Under the pieces are notes generated by a model that saw only the letters and a list, made by a program, of their open reading frames with translations, was not told where the DNA came from and searched no databases. From contig JBLNCU010000180.1 in NCBI GenBank assembly GCA_050260935.1, forward strand, positions 1 through 64,000: a DNA stretch of 64,000 bases, written 5' to 3'. Shown here piece by piece: positions 33,063 through 41,582 of the stretch (positions are counted from its first letter, which is position 1; every line of letters begins with the position of its first letter). Made by a program: the position numbers and the translations under genes. The stretch is from UBA8346 sp050260935 (lineage in GTDB: Bacteria; Bacillota; UBA4882; UBA8346).

Positions 33063-33374
33063 CTTTTTTTACCTCCGGGGAATTGTTCGCAAAGTAATAA
33101 AACGAAGGGGCCTAAATTGTATTCTTTGCAATTTCACTGGAATTACTCAAGATTAGAGGGACTTTTTGCTGGAAGGCGAAACCGGATGGGAAAACTTTCC
33201 CCAATATCCCGGGGCCATTTTTTAAAAGCCGGCTAAAAACCTCCCGGGCCAATTGCGTATTTACCAAAATTAATTTATAATTTAACAAATGATAGACCAA
33301 AGGCGATAAATTCCCCCTTTTTCGGAGGGTGGACCGGACTCGCCTTCTGTTTAAAAATTTTTTCGGAGTGGAAA
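33063..33374. other. Divergent intergenic region yggT / aroC
   Basis: 312 bases without a gene. It contains the aroC promoter at 33253-33281. Its leader has an outer stem AAGGCGA (33300-33306)/TCGCCTT (33340-33346) enclosing a C-rich and G-rich inner stem, just before a T-rich stretch. GGGAAAACTTTCCC near 33188 forms another small hairpin. No small ORF is convincing. Confidence 0.5.
33253..33281 (+). promoter_or_regulatory. Promoter of the aro operon
   Basis: TTGCGT (33253-33258), 17-base spacer, perfect TATAAT (33276-33281). The transcript begins about 85 bases upstream of aroC. Confidence 0.65.
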
Positions 33375-34580
33375 ATGATTCGTTTTTTAACCGCCGGGGA
33401 ATCGCATGGCCCGGCTTTAACAGCGATTATCGAGGGCTTTCCGGCAGGTCTCCCGTTGGCCGCCGGGGATTTGCAGTCTGATCTAACCAGAAGACGCCAG
33501 GGTTACGGCCGGGGCGGACGGATGAAAATTGAAGCCGATGAGGTTAATATCCTTTCCGGGGTGAGGCACGGCCAAACCTTGGGTTCTCCAATCACTTTGC
33601 AGATTTTGAATAAAGACTGGGAGCGTTGGCAGGCGGTTATGGCGGCGGAGGACTTAAAAACCGCCTCCTCCGAAAGAATAATCATTGCCGCCGATGAGAA
33701 ACTAGCCGAATTAAAAGCCGAGGTCACCGCGGCCCGACCCGGGCACGCAGACTTGGCAGGGGCTTTAAAGTACTGTCAGACTGATCTACGGAATATTTTA
33801 GAAAGGGCCAGCGCCAGGGAGACTGCGGTTAGGGTAGGGGTCGGCGCTGTAGCCCGGAAGTTTTTAGGGGAGTTCGGAATCACCGTTTTCAGCGGTGTGC
33901 TCCGGATCGGCCGGGTTTTTTTGGCCGAACCGCCTGTGGATCTTGACGCCTACCGGGAAAAGGTTAAAAATTCCCCGGTGGCCGCTCCGGATGAACAGGT
34001 TTCCAAATTAATGATGGCCGAGATTGATCAGGCCAAAGAGTCGGGGGACTCTCTGGGCGGCGTATTTGAGGTGATCATTAAAGGGGCGCCGGCTGGCTTA
34101 GGGAGTCATGTCCATTGGGACCGGAGGTTGGATTCCAGATTGAGCGCGGCTATGATGAGTATTCCGGCTATCAAAGCCGTTGAGGTGGGCTTGGGATTTA
34201 AAGCAGCCGAACTCCATGGTTCGGAGGTTCATGATCAGATTTTTTACAATCAGGAACGGGGTTTTTACCGGAATACCAACCATGCCGGGGGTATTGAAGG
34301 CGGGATCAGCAACGGCGAATTGATCCGGCTTCGTTTAGGGATGAAACCCATTCCCACACTTTATAAGCCATTACAAACCGTTGATATCCGAAGTAAAACT
34401 CTGGAAAAGGCCAGTGTGGAACGGTCCGATACTTGCGCCGTTCCGGCGGCGGCGGTAGTGGCTGAGGCCATGGGCTGCTGGGTTATTGCCGAGGCTTTTA
34501 TGGAAAAGTTCGGCGGCGATCATTTGACGGAAACCCGCCGCAATTTCGAAGAGTATCTCCGAGAGATTAGGAGCAGATAA
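33375..34580 (+). CDS. aroC: Chorismate synthase
   Basis: Converts EPSP to chorismate with reduced FMN, the last step of the shikimate pathway. 401 residues, slightly longer than typical. Begins with the family's FLTAGESHGPALTAIIEGFPAG, and contains TRRRQGYGRGGRM, RASARETAVRV, and GIEGGISNG. ATG with TCGGAGTGG ahead. Its last base overlaps the first base of aroK (TAATG), so the four aro genes are tightly coupled. Confidence 0.97.
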   Translation: MIRFLTAGESHGPALTAIIEGFPAGLPLAAGDLQSDLTRRRQGYGRGGRMKIEADEVNILSGVRHGQTLGSPITLQILNKDWERWQAVMAAEDLKTASSERIIIAADEKLAELKAEVTAARPGHADLAGALKYCQTDLRNILERASARETAVRVGVGAVARKFLGEFGITVFSGVLRIGRVFLAEPPVDLDAYREKVKNSPVAAPDEQVSKLMMAEIDQAKESGDSLGGVFEVIIKGAPAGLGSHVHWDRRLDSRLSAAMMSIPAIKAVEVGLGFKAAELHGSEVHDQIFYNQERGFYRNTNHAGGIEGGISNGELIRLRLGMKPIPTLYKPLQTVDIRSKTLEKASVERSDTCAVPAAAVVAEAMGCWVIAEAFMEKFGGDHLTETRRNFEEYLREIRSR

Positions 34581-35110
34581 TGAAGATCATTTTGATTGGC
34601 TTTATGGGGACCGGGAAGACAACAGTCGGAAAGCTGCTCGCCGCCAATTTGGGCTACGATTTCCTGGATACCGATGATTTAATTGAGGCCAGGGAGGGGA
34701 AGACCGTATCCCAAATTTTTGCGACCGATGGAGAGGCCTATTTCCGGAAACTGGAGCATAAGCTAGCCCGGGAATTATCCAAGGCTGATTCCCTAGTAAT
34801 CGCCTCCGGGGGCGGGTTTGCGCTGAACCGGGAGAATATGGAGGTTCTCCGTTCAAACGGGCTAGTTGTTTCTTTAAACGCCTCTCCGGAAGTAATTTAT
34901 CAACGGGTGAAACATGAAAGCCACCGGCCGCTTTTAGCCGTTAAGAACCCTTTGCCGCAGATCGAAAAATTACTTTCCTACCGGGCCAAATACTATCAGG
35001 AAGCCGATTTAATGGTCGATACCTCCCGGAAGGAGCCGGGCGATATTGTCAAGGAGATACTCGGCGAATTGGCGGGAAGAGGAGTGTTTAATGGAAGAAA
35101 TCGGAATTAA
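34580..35110 (+). CDS. aroK: Shikimate kinase
   Basis: Phosphorylates shikimate. 176 residues: P-loop GFMGTGKTTVG at residues 7-17, shikimate-binding D-x-D (DTDDLIE), GGGF (ASGGGFAL), lid arginine region HRPLL. Starts at the aroC stop and its last 20 bases overlap the beginning of aroB. Confidence 0.96.
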   Translation: MKIILIGFMGTGKTTVGKLLAANLGYDFLDTDDLIEAREGKTVSQIFATDGEAYFRKLEHKLARELSKADSLVIASGGGFALNRENMEVLRSNGLVVSLNASPEVIYQRVKHESHRPLLAVKNPLPQIEKLLSYRAKYYQEADLMVDTSRKEPGDIVKEILGELAGRGVFNGRNRN

Positions 35111-36185
35111 TTTAGCTGAGCGGAGTTATTCGATCTTGATTGGCCGGGAATTACTGGTTGAAACCGGCGCTATTTTCAAGGAACGCGGGATTTCCGGCCG
35201 GATTTTGGTGATTACCAACCCCACCGTCGCCGGATGGCACCTTGAACCGGTGTTGACTTCTCTCCATGAAGCCGGGTTTGACGTCCAATCACTGGAAATT
35301 CCCGATGGGGAGTCTTACAAGTCGCTGGAGCAAGCCAACGTTATATATGATGCTTTAATTGAGGGGACTTTTGACCGCACCTCCATATTGGTGGCTCTAG
35401 GGGGCGGGGTTATCGGCGATTTAACCGGCTTCGCCGCCGCTACTTATATGCGGGGAATCCGCTTCATCCAGCTGCCCACTACCTTACTGGCGCAAGTGGA
35501 TTCCAGCATTGGAGGGAAGGTGGCGGTCAATCACCCGAAGGGCAAGAACCTGATCGGCGCTTTTTATCAACCGTCCCTAGTCATTGCCGATGTTTCAACT
35601 TTAAAAACCCTCCCCAAACGGGAGTTTAGCTCGGGAATGGCCGAAGTGATCAAGCACGGTGTAATTCTGGATGAGAATTACCTCCGGTTGATTACCGGCG
35701 AGGCTGCGGCTATCCGCCAGTATGATCCGGCCTTGTTGAGTTGGATTGTTTCCGGTTCCTGCCGGATTAAAGGGAGAGTGGTTGAGGAAGACGAGCAGGA
35801 GTCCGGGCTAAGAATGGTGTTAAATCTGGGGCATACAATTGGGCACGCTATCGAGAGCGCGACCAATTATTCTTTTTATAAACACGGCGAGGCGGTAGCC
35901 CTCGGCATGCTAGGGGCTGTACGGATCAGCGCCCGAATGGACCTGCTCCGGCAGGCTGATTTATCCGAAAGGTTACTGGAGATATACCATCAGTTTAACT
36001 TGCCAGTGGACTTGCCCGGCCTAAACGTCAATAAAATCCTGGAAGCGATTTCTTTGGATAAAAAGGCCCGGTTTAACAAGGTCCGTTGGGTTCTGCCGGT
36101 AAGAACCGGTGAAACAGTAATATCCGACCAGGTTCCGGCTGAGATAACGGCTGAAGTTTTAAGGCAAATGGGGGGATTAGCTTGA
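35091..36185 (+). CDS. aroB: 3-dehydroquinate synthase
   Basis: An NAD- and metal-dependent cyclase of 364 residues. Visible motifs: the NAD-binding GGGVIGDLTGFAAATYMRG, QVDSSIGGKVAVNHPKGKN, and the metal ligands Glu in FSSGMAEVIKHG and the His in LNLGHTIGHAIE and KHGEAVALGM. ATG 35091 follows AGAGGAGTG; it lies inside the end of aroK in another frame. The stop overlaps the TTG start of aroQ. Confidence 0.97.
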   Translation: MEEIGINLAERSYSILIGRELLVETGAIFKERGISGRILVITNPTVAGWHLEPVLTSLHEAGFDVQSLEIPDGESYKSLEQANVIYDALIEGTFDRTSILVALGGGVIGDLTGFAAATYMRGIRFIQLPTTLLAQVDSSIGGKVAVNHPKGKNLIGAFYQPSLVIADVSTLKTLPKREFSSGMAEVIKHGVILDENYLRLITGEAAAIRQYDPALLSWIVSGSCRIKGRVVEEDEQESGLRMVLNLGHTIGHAIESATNYSFYKHGEAVALGMLGAVRISARMDLLRQADLSERLLEIYHQFNLPVDLPGLNVNKILEAISLDKKARFNKVRWVLPVRTGETVISDQVPAEITAEVLRQMGGLA

Positions 36186-36631
36186 ATAAGATATTAATAT
36201 TACACGGCCCGAATATAAACTGGCTGGGGAAAAGGGAACCGGAGGTTTACGGCCGGCAAACCCTGGATGATTTGAACGGGATAATCACCAAATTCGCCGC
36301 CGAAGCGGAGCTGGCATTAAAAATTTTTCAAAACAACTCCGAAGGCGGTTTAATTGATATTATTCAAAGGGAATCCGGTTGGGCGGAGGCGGTTTTGATC
36401 AATCCGGGCGCCTACACTCATTATAGTTACGCCTTGCGGGACGCCTTGGCGGGTGTCGATCTACCGGTAGTGGAGGTTCATTTAAGCAATATTTACAACC
36501 GGGAGGAGTTCCGGAGCCATTCAGTGATTGCTCCGATAGCGGCCGGACAGATCTGCGGCTTTGGATTTAACAGTTATATTTTGGGACTTCAGGCGTTGAA
36601 AGGGATTTTAAATAGAAAAGCGGCAATTTGA
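36182..36631 (+). CDS. aroQ: 3-dehydroquinate dehydratase, type II
   Basis: A 149-residue dodecameric type II dehydroquinase: LHGPNINWLGKREPEVYG (with the catalytic Tyr in EVYG), INPGAYTHYSYALRDAL, and VEVHLSNIYNREEFR. TTG start within the aroB stop (TTGA), with GGGGGATT upstream, so it is translationally coupled. The order aroQ, M24 peptidase, efp matches yqhS-yqhT-efp of Bacillus subtilis. Confidence 0.96.
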   Translation: MNKILILHGPNINWLGKREPEVYGRQTLDDLNGIITKFAAEAELALKIFQNNSEGGLIDIIQRESGWAEAVLINPGAYTHYSYALRDALAGVDLPVVEVHLSNIYNREEFRSHSVIAPIAAGQICGFGFNSYILGLQALKGILNRKAAI

Positions 36632-36765
36632 GTTTAATATCTTAACCTCTAAATTCCGGCTTCTGAATCCTGCGTCACATTAAATAGACGGCTACAATAA
36701 GTTTACCGGATCGGCTTTCTGGGAATGTTTAATTATAAATTAATTATGAAACAGGGGTAAAAACT

Positions 36766-37836
36766 ATGGAACGCCTCCAAATTGTCAGGAAACAACTTCC
36801 GGATTTAAATCTGGATGCTTTATTGGTTACCAACCCGCAGAACCGGCGTTATTTAAGCGGTTTTTCCGGTTCAGCCGGGGTTTTGTTGTTGTCGTCAGCC
36901 GAGGCTTTTATTGTCACTGATTTTCGCTACTGGGAACAGGTTGATCAAGAGGTGAAAGAGTTTGCTTTATCCAAACAGGGTCCCAATCTTTGGCAAAGTG
37001 TTTCGGAGTTAATTCAGAAAATGGGCTGGAATAAGGTTGGCTTTGAGGCTAACAGCCTCACCTTTCAAGAACACTTGTTGCTCCGAGAAGCCTTGTCCTC
37101 AAATGTGTCTTTAATTCCAACCACTGATTTGATAGAAAAACAGCGTTGGGTGAAAGACGGGGGCGAGATCAAACTGCTGGCCGAGGCGGCCCGGATAACC
37201 GATAAGGCTCTGGCTGAAACATTGGCAACGATTAAACCGGGAATTCAAGAGCGGGAGATCGCCCTGGAATTTGATTATCAATTGCGGCTAAACGGAGCCG
37301 AGGGGAACTCCTTTACCACCATCGCGATATCCGGCCAAAGAACCGCCTTACCGCATGGGGCGGCTTCCGCCCGAAAAGTCGCTCCCGGAGATTTGGTATT
37401 AATTGATGGTGGGGCGTTATATCAGGGATATCACGGCGATCTAACCCGGACGGTGGTGTTGGGAAAGGCCTCCGTCGAACAAAAAAGGATTTACCGGGTG
37501 GTGCTCGAGGCCCAGCAGAAGGCCTTGGATTATTTGAAAGCCGGATTACTAGGGTATGAAGTGGATAAGGTAGCCAGGGATTTTTTAGCCGATCAGGGGT
37601 TTAGGGATTATTTCGGCCATGGCTTGGGGCATAGTGTCGGTTTAAACATCCATGAAAGTCCCAGATTGGCGCCTACCGAAGCAAACCCGATCCCTGCCGC
37701 GGCCGTAATTACCGTCGAGCCGGGAGTCTATATCCCCGGCTGGGGAGGAGTCCGGATCGAGGATCTGGTGGTGGTGACGGACACCGGGATCCATAATTTA
37801 ACCGGGAGCCCCAAAGAAGATTTATTGGAGCTTTAA
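36766..37836 (+). CDS. Xaa-Pro aminopeptidase (M24B family)
   Basis: A 356-residue metallopeptidase with a creatinase-like N-terminal domain (1-130) and the pita-bread catalytic domain (135-356). All five metal ligands are visible: two Asp in DGGALYQGYHGDLTRT, His in GHGLGHSVGLNIHE, Glu in TVEPGVYIPG, and Glu in GVRIEDLVV. It removes N-terminal residues before proline. The 134-base gap after aroQ has no terminator; efp follows. Confidence 0.93.
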   Translation: MERLQIVRKQLPDLNLDALLVTNPQNRRYLSGFSGSAGVLLLSSAEAFIVTDFRYWEQVDQEVKEFALSKQGPNLWQSVSELIQKMGWNKVGFEANSLTFQEHLLLREALSSNVSLIPTTDLIEKQRWVKDGGEIKLLAEAARITDKALAETLATIKPGIQEREIALEFDYQLRLNGAEGNSFTTIAISGQRTALPHGAASARKVAPGDLVLIDGGALYQGYHGDLTRTVVLGKASVEQKRIYRVVLEAQQKALDYLKAGLLGYEVDKVARDFLADQGFRDYFGHGLGHSVGLNIHESPRLAPTEANPIPAAAVITVEPGVYIPGWGGVRIEDLVVVTDTGIHNLTGSPKEDLLEL

Positions 37837-37952
37837 AAGATAATTTGCTCGACAAAGGCCTCTTTTTTATGGTAGAATATTTCCGGGTTATAGTTGGACT
37901 TGTTTGGAATGATAAATTTTGAACCTGTGATGGTCTAAGGGAGGATTGCTTG

Positions 37953-38516
37953 ATGATTTCTGTAACTGATTTTAAAACCGGGTTAACGATTGAAATTGAC
38001 GGCCAGTTATATACAGTGGTTGAGTTTATGCACGTTAAACCGGGGAAAGGCGCCGCCTTCGTCCGGTCCAAACTGAAGAATATTAAAACCGGGTTTACGG
38101 TTGAACGGACCTTCAACTCCAATGAAAAAGTGGAAACCGCCCACATTGACTTCCGGGAGATGCAGTATTTATACAAGTCCGATGATGACTACACCTTTAT
38201 GGATATGGAATCCTTCGAGCAGATGTCCATTCCCGCCTCCAAAATGGGGGATGCGCCGAAATACTTAAAAGAGAATATGATCGTGGAGATCCAATTATAT
38301 CAAAACGAAGTTTTGGGGGTTCAATTGCCCAACACGGTTGAATTAGAAGTAATTGAGACCGATCCTTCCTTTAAAGGAGACACCGCTACAGGCGGTTCTA
38401 AACCTGCCACCCTGGAAACCGGGGTAGTGGTGAATGTGCCCTTTTTTGTAGAGAAGGGGGATGTTTTACAGGTCGACACCAGGACCAATCAATATCTTAA
38501 ACGGTTGAACAAATAA
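37953..38516 (+). CDS. efp: Elongation factor P
   Basis: Relieves ribosome stalling at polyproline. 187 residues, three beta-barrel domains. The tip loop of domain I carries the modifiable lysine in VKPGKGAAFVR, as in Bacillus EF-P. Domain II/III motifs TVELEVIETDPSFKGDT and ALETGVVVNVPFFVEKGD-like sequence are present. ATG 37953 follows AAGGGAGGA. A terminator follows at 38545. Confidence 0.96.
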   Translation: MISVTDFKTGLTIEIDGQLYTVVEFMHVKPGKGAAFVRSKLKNIKTGFTVERTFNSNEKVETAHIDFREMQYLYKSDDDYTFMDMESFEQMSIPASKMGDAPKYLKENMIVEIQLYQNEVLGVQLPNTVELEVIETDPSFKGDTATGGSKPATLETGVVVNVPFFVEKGDVLQVDTRTNQYLKRLNK

Positions 38517-38544
38517 TACCTCAATAATTAATCTTATAATATTT

Positions 38545-38577
38545 AAGCCGCGGATAGTTGCGGCTTTTATTATTCTT
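38545..38577 (+). terminator. Terminator of the aro-efp unit
   Basis: AGCCGC (38546-38551) / GCGGCT (38560-38565) then TTTATTATTCTTTT. Confidence 0.8.
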
Positions 38578-38630
38578 TTAGTTTACTTTCGAAAATAGTA
38601 TTCATCCTCTCTTTCGAAGTGCCGGAAAAA

Positions 38631-38685
38631 TCGCCTCATCCGTGAACCCGCTCCACCCGTGGAGAAGAGTTGGGGGATGAGGCGA
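38631..38685. repeat. Palindromic dispersed repeat, copy 2
   Basis: Perfect 10-base inverted ends TCGCCTCATC (38631-38640) / GATGAGGCGA (38676-38685) enclose a second hairpin CTCCA (38651-38655) / TGGAG (38660-38664). The right arm, GTTGGGGGATGAGGCGA, is the reverse complement of the left arm of the repeat at 538-602, so these are two members of one family. Confidence 0.65.
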
Positions 38686-38774
38686 AGGCTTGATTTATTT
38701 AAACCGCATCTTGAGCGGGGACGGTATAAGAAGATTCCGATAAGGGATAATACCTTTATAGGGAGGGCGAGAGA

Positions 38775-39206
38775 ATGAAAGAGCTAAAAGAAAAAACCGC
38801 TTACCTGCGCGGGTTGGTTGAAGGGGCCGATTTTCCCAAAGATGAAAAGGAAAAATTGATCTGGGAAGGTTTAATGGATTTCTGCGATGAAGTCGCTGAG
38901 GAAGTAAGCCAGTTGGAAGAGTCCCAAAATGAAGTGGAAGATTATGTGGAGGCGATTGACCAGGATCTGGGTTCTTTGGAGAAATATTTCTACAACGCCG
39001 AAGATGAAGACGAGGAAGCGGAGGTGGTATTTTCCAAGGATGGCCAGGAAGCGGTGATGGAAATGACCTGTCCCTATTGTCACGAGGATATCTATTTCGA
39101 GGATCAAAACGGTAATTATGAAGTAATCTGCCCGGAATGCGGCAAAGTAGTCTGGAATAGTTCCCTGGAAGAAAGCAATTCCAACCATAAAACGGATGCG
39201 ATTTAA
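38775..39206 (+). CDS. CD1247-type acidic protein with C-terminal zinc ribbon
   Basis: A 143-residue, very acidic protein: an N-terminal helical CD1247 domain (KTAYLRGLVEGADF... through about residue 75), a Glu/Asp-rich linker, and a C-terminal zinc ribbon CPYC...CPEC (about 98-124). This family of unknown function is common in spore-forming Bacillota and usually sits between efp and spoIIIAA, as here. ATG with GGGAGGG ahead. Confidence 0.85.
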   Translation: MKELKEKTAYLRGLVEGADFPKDEKEKLIWEGLMDFCDEVAEEVSQLEESQNEVEDYVEAIDQDLGSLEKYFYNAEDEDEEAEVVFSKDGQEAVMEMTCPYCHEDIYFEDQNGNYEVICPECGKVVWNSSLEESNSNHKTDAI

Positions 39207-39243
39207 AGATCAATATTAGAATTTCAAGGCTGTCATAATTTAA

Positions 39244-39280
39244 AGCCCGTCTCCATAGATATCTAAGGACGGGCTATTAA
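39244..39280 (+). terminator. Hairpin after the CD1247-type gene
   Basis: AGCCCGTC (39244-39251) / GACGGGCT (39268-39275), followed only by ATTAAATTT, so termination is probably weak. Confidence 0.5.
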
Positions 39281-39369
39281 ATTTCCCGGAGTTCTCAAGT
39301 TGCTTGTTTGTTTTTAGGTTATACTTTTCTTTCAACAAAGTAGAATTAGTCTAAACCTTTATTAGAAAT

Positions 39370-40431
39370 ATGGAGCGTATAAGTTTAAAGATGACCATCA
39401 ATAATCAAGCCGGTGCTGCTTCCGGAAAAACCGGTTTAGCTAAAGACAAATGGGAAGAGGTCGTCCGTTTTTTTCCTCCGGAATTGCGGCAACTTTTGGC
39501 GAAAGTACCTTTCAATTTCAGACGAAAAGCGGTGGAAATCCGGTTAAGGCTTAACCAGGCCCTGGAATTGAATTGTGATGACGGAGCGAGCTATATCTCC
39601 AGGGACGGTCTACCGGTGGAAGAAGCGGCAGAGGCGGTGGTTATTACTCACGATGAGATCAAAAAAACCATCCAGTCGATAACGTCCGGTTCCTTATACG
39701 CGCTTGAGGAGGAGTTAATCCACGGGTATTTGACCCTGCCCGGTGGCCACCGGGTTGGTTTTACCGGCCATGCCCTCCAGGAGTCCGGACGGATTAGGTT
39801 AATAAAAAACATTTCCAGTATTAACTTTAGGATCGCCAAAGCCTTAAAAGGAATCGCCCGGCCAATTCTCCCCTTGCTTTGGAAAGACGGCCGTTTTTTA
39901 AAAACCCTAATAATATCGGCGCCTGCGGCCGGTAAAACCACCCTGCTGCGGGAGATTGTCCGGGAGTTTAGTTACGGTAATTCCGATCTGGGTATACCGG
40001 GCCTCCATGTAGGTTTGGTGGATGAACGTTCCGAAATTGCCGGCAGTTATCAGGGAGTCCCGCAGCTGGATATAGGGCCCCGGACCGATGTTTTAGACGG
40101 CGCCCCTAAAAAAGAGGGGATTTATCTCTTATTGCGGGCTATGAATCCGCAAATCATTGCTACCGATGAGATAGGAGGGGAGGATGATTTTCAAGTGATT
40201 GGCGATGTAATTAACGCCGGAGTAAGTATTTTGGCCACAGCCCATGCCCGAAGCCTTGCAGAAGCTATGCTCAGGCCCGGCTTGAAACGGGTTTTGGAGA
40301 CCGGTTCGGTGGAACGTTTAATTGCCTTAAGTAACCGGATGGGAACCGGAACTATTGAAAGTATAAAGGCCGGAGTTTCGGCGGCTGAATTATTGGTCAA
40401 AGCGATCCGCCCCGGAGGGTACTATGATTAA
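39370..40431 (+). CDS. spoIIIAA: Stage III sporulation protein AA (ATPase)
   Basis: The cytoplasmic secretion-type ATPase of the SpoIIIA-SpoIIQ channel, which supports forespore gene expression after engulfment. 353 residues, longer than the roughly 307 of Bacillus because of an N-terminal extension of about 25 residues. Walker A is SAPAAGKTTLLRE near residue 185, followed by VGLVDERSEIAG and the acidic ATDEIGGEDD. The start may instead be the ATG at 39391. It overlaps spoIIIAB by 8 bases and heads eight consecutive spoIIIA genes, presumably under SigE. Confidence 0.95.
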   Translation: MERISLKMTINNQAGAASGKTGLAKDKWEEVVRFFPPELRQLLAKVPFNFRRKAVEIRLRLNQALELNCDDGASYISRDGLPVEEAAEAVVITHDEIKKTIQSITSGSLYALEEELIHGYLTLPGGHRVGFTGHALQESGRIRLIKNISSINFRIAKALKGIARPILPLLWKDGRFLKTLIISAPAAGKTTLLREIVREFSYGNSDLGIPGLHVGLVDERSEIAGSYQGVPQLDIGPRTDVLDGAPKKEGIYLLLRAMNPQIIATDEIGGEDDFQVIGDVINAGVSILATAHARSLAEAMLRPGLKRVLETGSVERLIALSNRMGTGTIESIKAGVSAAELLVKAIRPGGYYD

Positions 40432-40942
40432 AACAGTAGGGGCGGTACTAATCATTGGAACAAGCACCTTGATCGGATTTTTCTGCGCCCAAAAATTTGG
40501 GGAACGTTGCCAACTATTAAAGTTGTGGCTGCGAATTCTAGCTATTTTTCAAACCGAGATTTATTGTCAGGCCCAGGTCTTACCGGAAGTATTCCGGAGA
40601 ACTGCCCTGTTCATCGAGGATCGTTATTTCGCCAATGCCTTTACTTGGTTGGCCTCGTCGTTGGAGTTCGGTTCAGATCAGGATTTTAGCGAGGCCTGGA
40701 GACGTTTTTTAATTGAGACCGGGGTGGGGGTGCTGACAAAGAATGATTTAACCGTTCTCAACGAGTTGGGAGATTATCTTGGATGCACTGATCGCCGTGA
40801 TCAGCTGGAAAAAATCGTTAATTGCCAGGCAAAATTGGAACAAAACTTGAAGACCGCCGAGAATGAAAGAAGCAAACGGGTTGGAGTATACCGTTATTTG
40901 GGATTTGCCATGGGAGCGGTCCTGGTTTTATGGCTGCTATGA
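40424..40942 (+). CDS. spoIIIAB: Stage III sporulation protein AB
   Basis: A 172-residue protein with a membrane helix at each end (4-24 and about 155-172) and a soluble middle. It resembles type II secretion GspF-like inner membrane components. The C-terminal segment RYLGFAMGAVLVLWLL is typical. It starts inside spoIIIAA. Confidence 0.93.
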   Translation: MIKTVGAVLIIGTSTLIGFFCAQKFGERCQLLKLWLRILAIFQTEIYCQAQVLPEVFRRTALFIEDRYFANAFTWLASSLEFGSDQDFSEAWRRFLIETGVGVLTKNDLTVLNELGDYLGCTDRRDQLEKIVNCQAKLEQNLKTAENERSKRVGVYRYLGFAMGAVLVLWLL

Positions 40943-40963
40943 CCCTGGCGAAGGGGTGAACGG

Positions 40964-41158
40964 ATGGATATTAATTTAATTTTCAGGATCGCGGGGATTG
41001 GAATCCTGATTTCAGTATTGAACATGGTTTTAAAACAAGCCGGCAAGGAGGAGCAAGGACAGATGCTAACCTTAGCCGGTGTGGTTATTGTGCTATTTAT
41101 GATCATTCAATTGATTCAACGTTTGTTCAATGATGTCCGGGCAGTTTTCGGCTTGTAG
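40964..41158 (+). CDS. spoIIIAC: Stage III sporulation protein AC
   Basis: A 64-residue protein with two membrane helices (about 5-22 and 32-50) and the conserved KQAGKEEQGQ loop between them. The short length is normal for the family. AAGGGG precedes the ATG. Confidence 0.93.
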   Translation: MDINLIFRIAGIGILISVLNMVLKQAGKEEQGQMLTLAGVVIVLFMIIQLIQRLFNDVRAVFGL

Positions 41159-41167
41159 GAGAGAGCT

Positions 41168-41551
41168 ATGAATTTTATTCCGGTGCTTGGTTTTTCACTG
41201 GTGGTAACCGTCCTCTTGATTATTGTCAGAAAAGAACGGCCAGAGATGGCGGTACTGCTTGGAATTGCGGCTGCCGGACTTATATTATTAGCGCTGTTGA
41301 AAAGCATCGCTCAGGTAGTAATGGTATTTGAATCCCTGGCAATTAAATCGCAGTTGAACCTGGGCTATTTAAAATTAATCGTCAAGATTGTAGGTGTGGC
41401 TTATCTGGCCGGCTTTGGGGCTCAGATATGCAAAGACGCCGGGGAGGGAAGCATAGCGGCAAAAATTGAACTGGCCGGGAAGATTTTTATTTTATCAATG
41501 GGGATCCCAATCGTGGCCGGTTTATTGGATTTAATTCTGAAGCTTCTTTAA
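41168..41551 (+). CDS. spoIIIAD: Stage III sporulation protein AD
   Basis: 127 residues with four hydrophobic helices. The GFGAQICKDAGEGSIAAKIELAGKI segment is the family signature. Follows spoIIIAC by nine bases. Confidence 0.94.
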   Translation: MNFIPVLGFSLVVTVLLIIVRKERPEMAVLLGIAAAGLILLALLKSIAQVVMVFESLAIKSQLNLGYLKLIVKIVGVAYLAGFGAQICKDAGEGSIAAKIELAGKIFILSMGIPIVAGLLDLILKLL

Positions 41552-41582
41552 AAAGACCATCTTCACCTCGAGGAGGAGCGTT

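Noticed and set aside
38695..39213. A 172-codon minus-strand frame
   Set aside because: Antisense shadow of the CD1247-type gene, very rich in Pro/Arg/His, typical of spurious frames.
39300..39369. SigE promoter for spoIIIAA
   Set aside because: A weak TTATAC...AGTAGAAT-like arrangement is present, but the match is too poor to claim.
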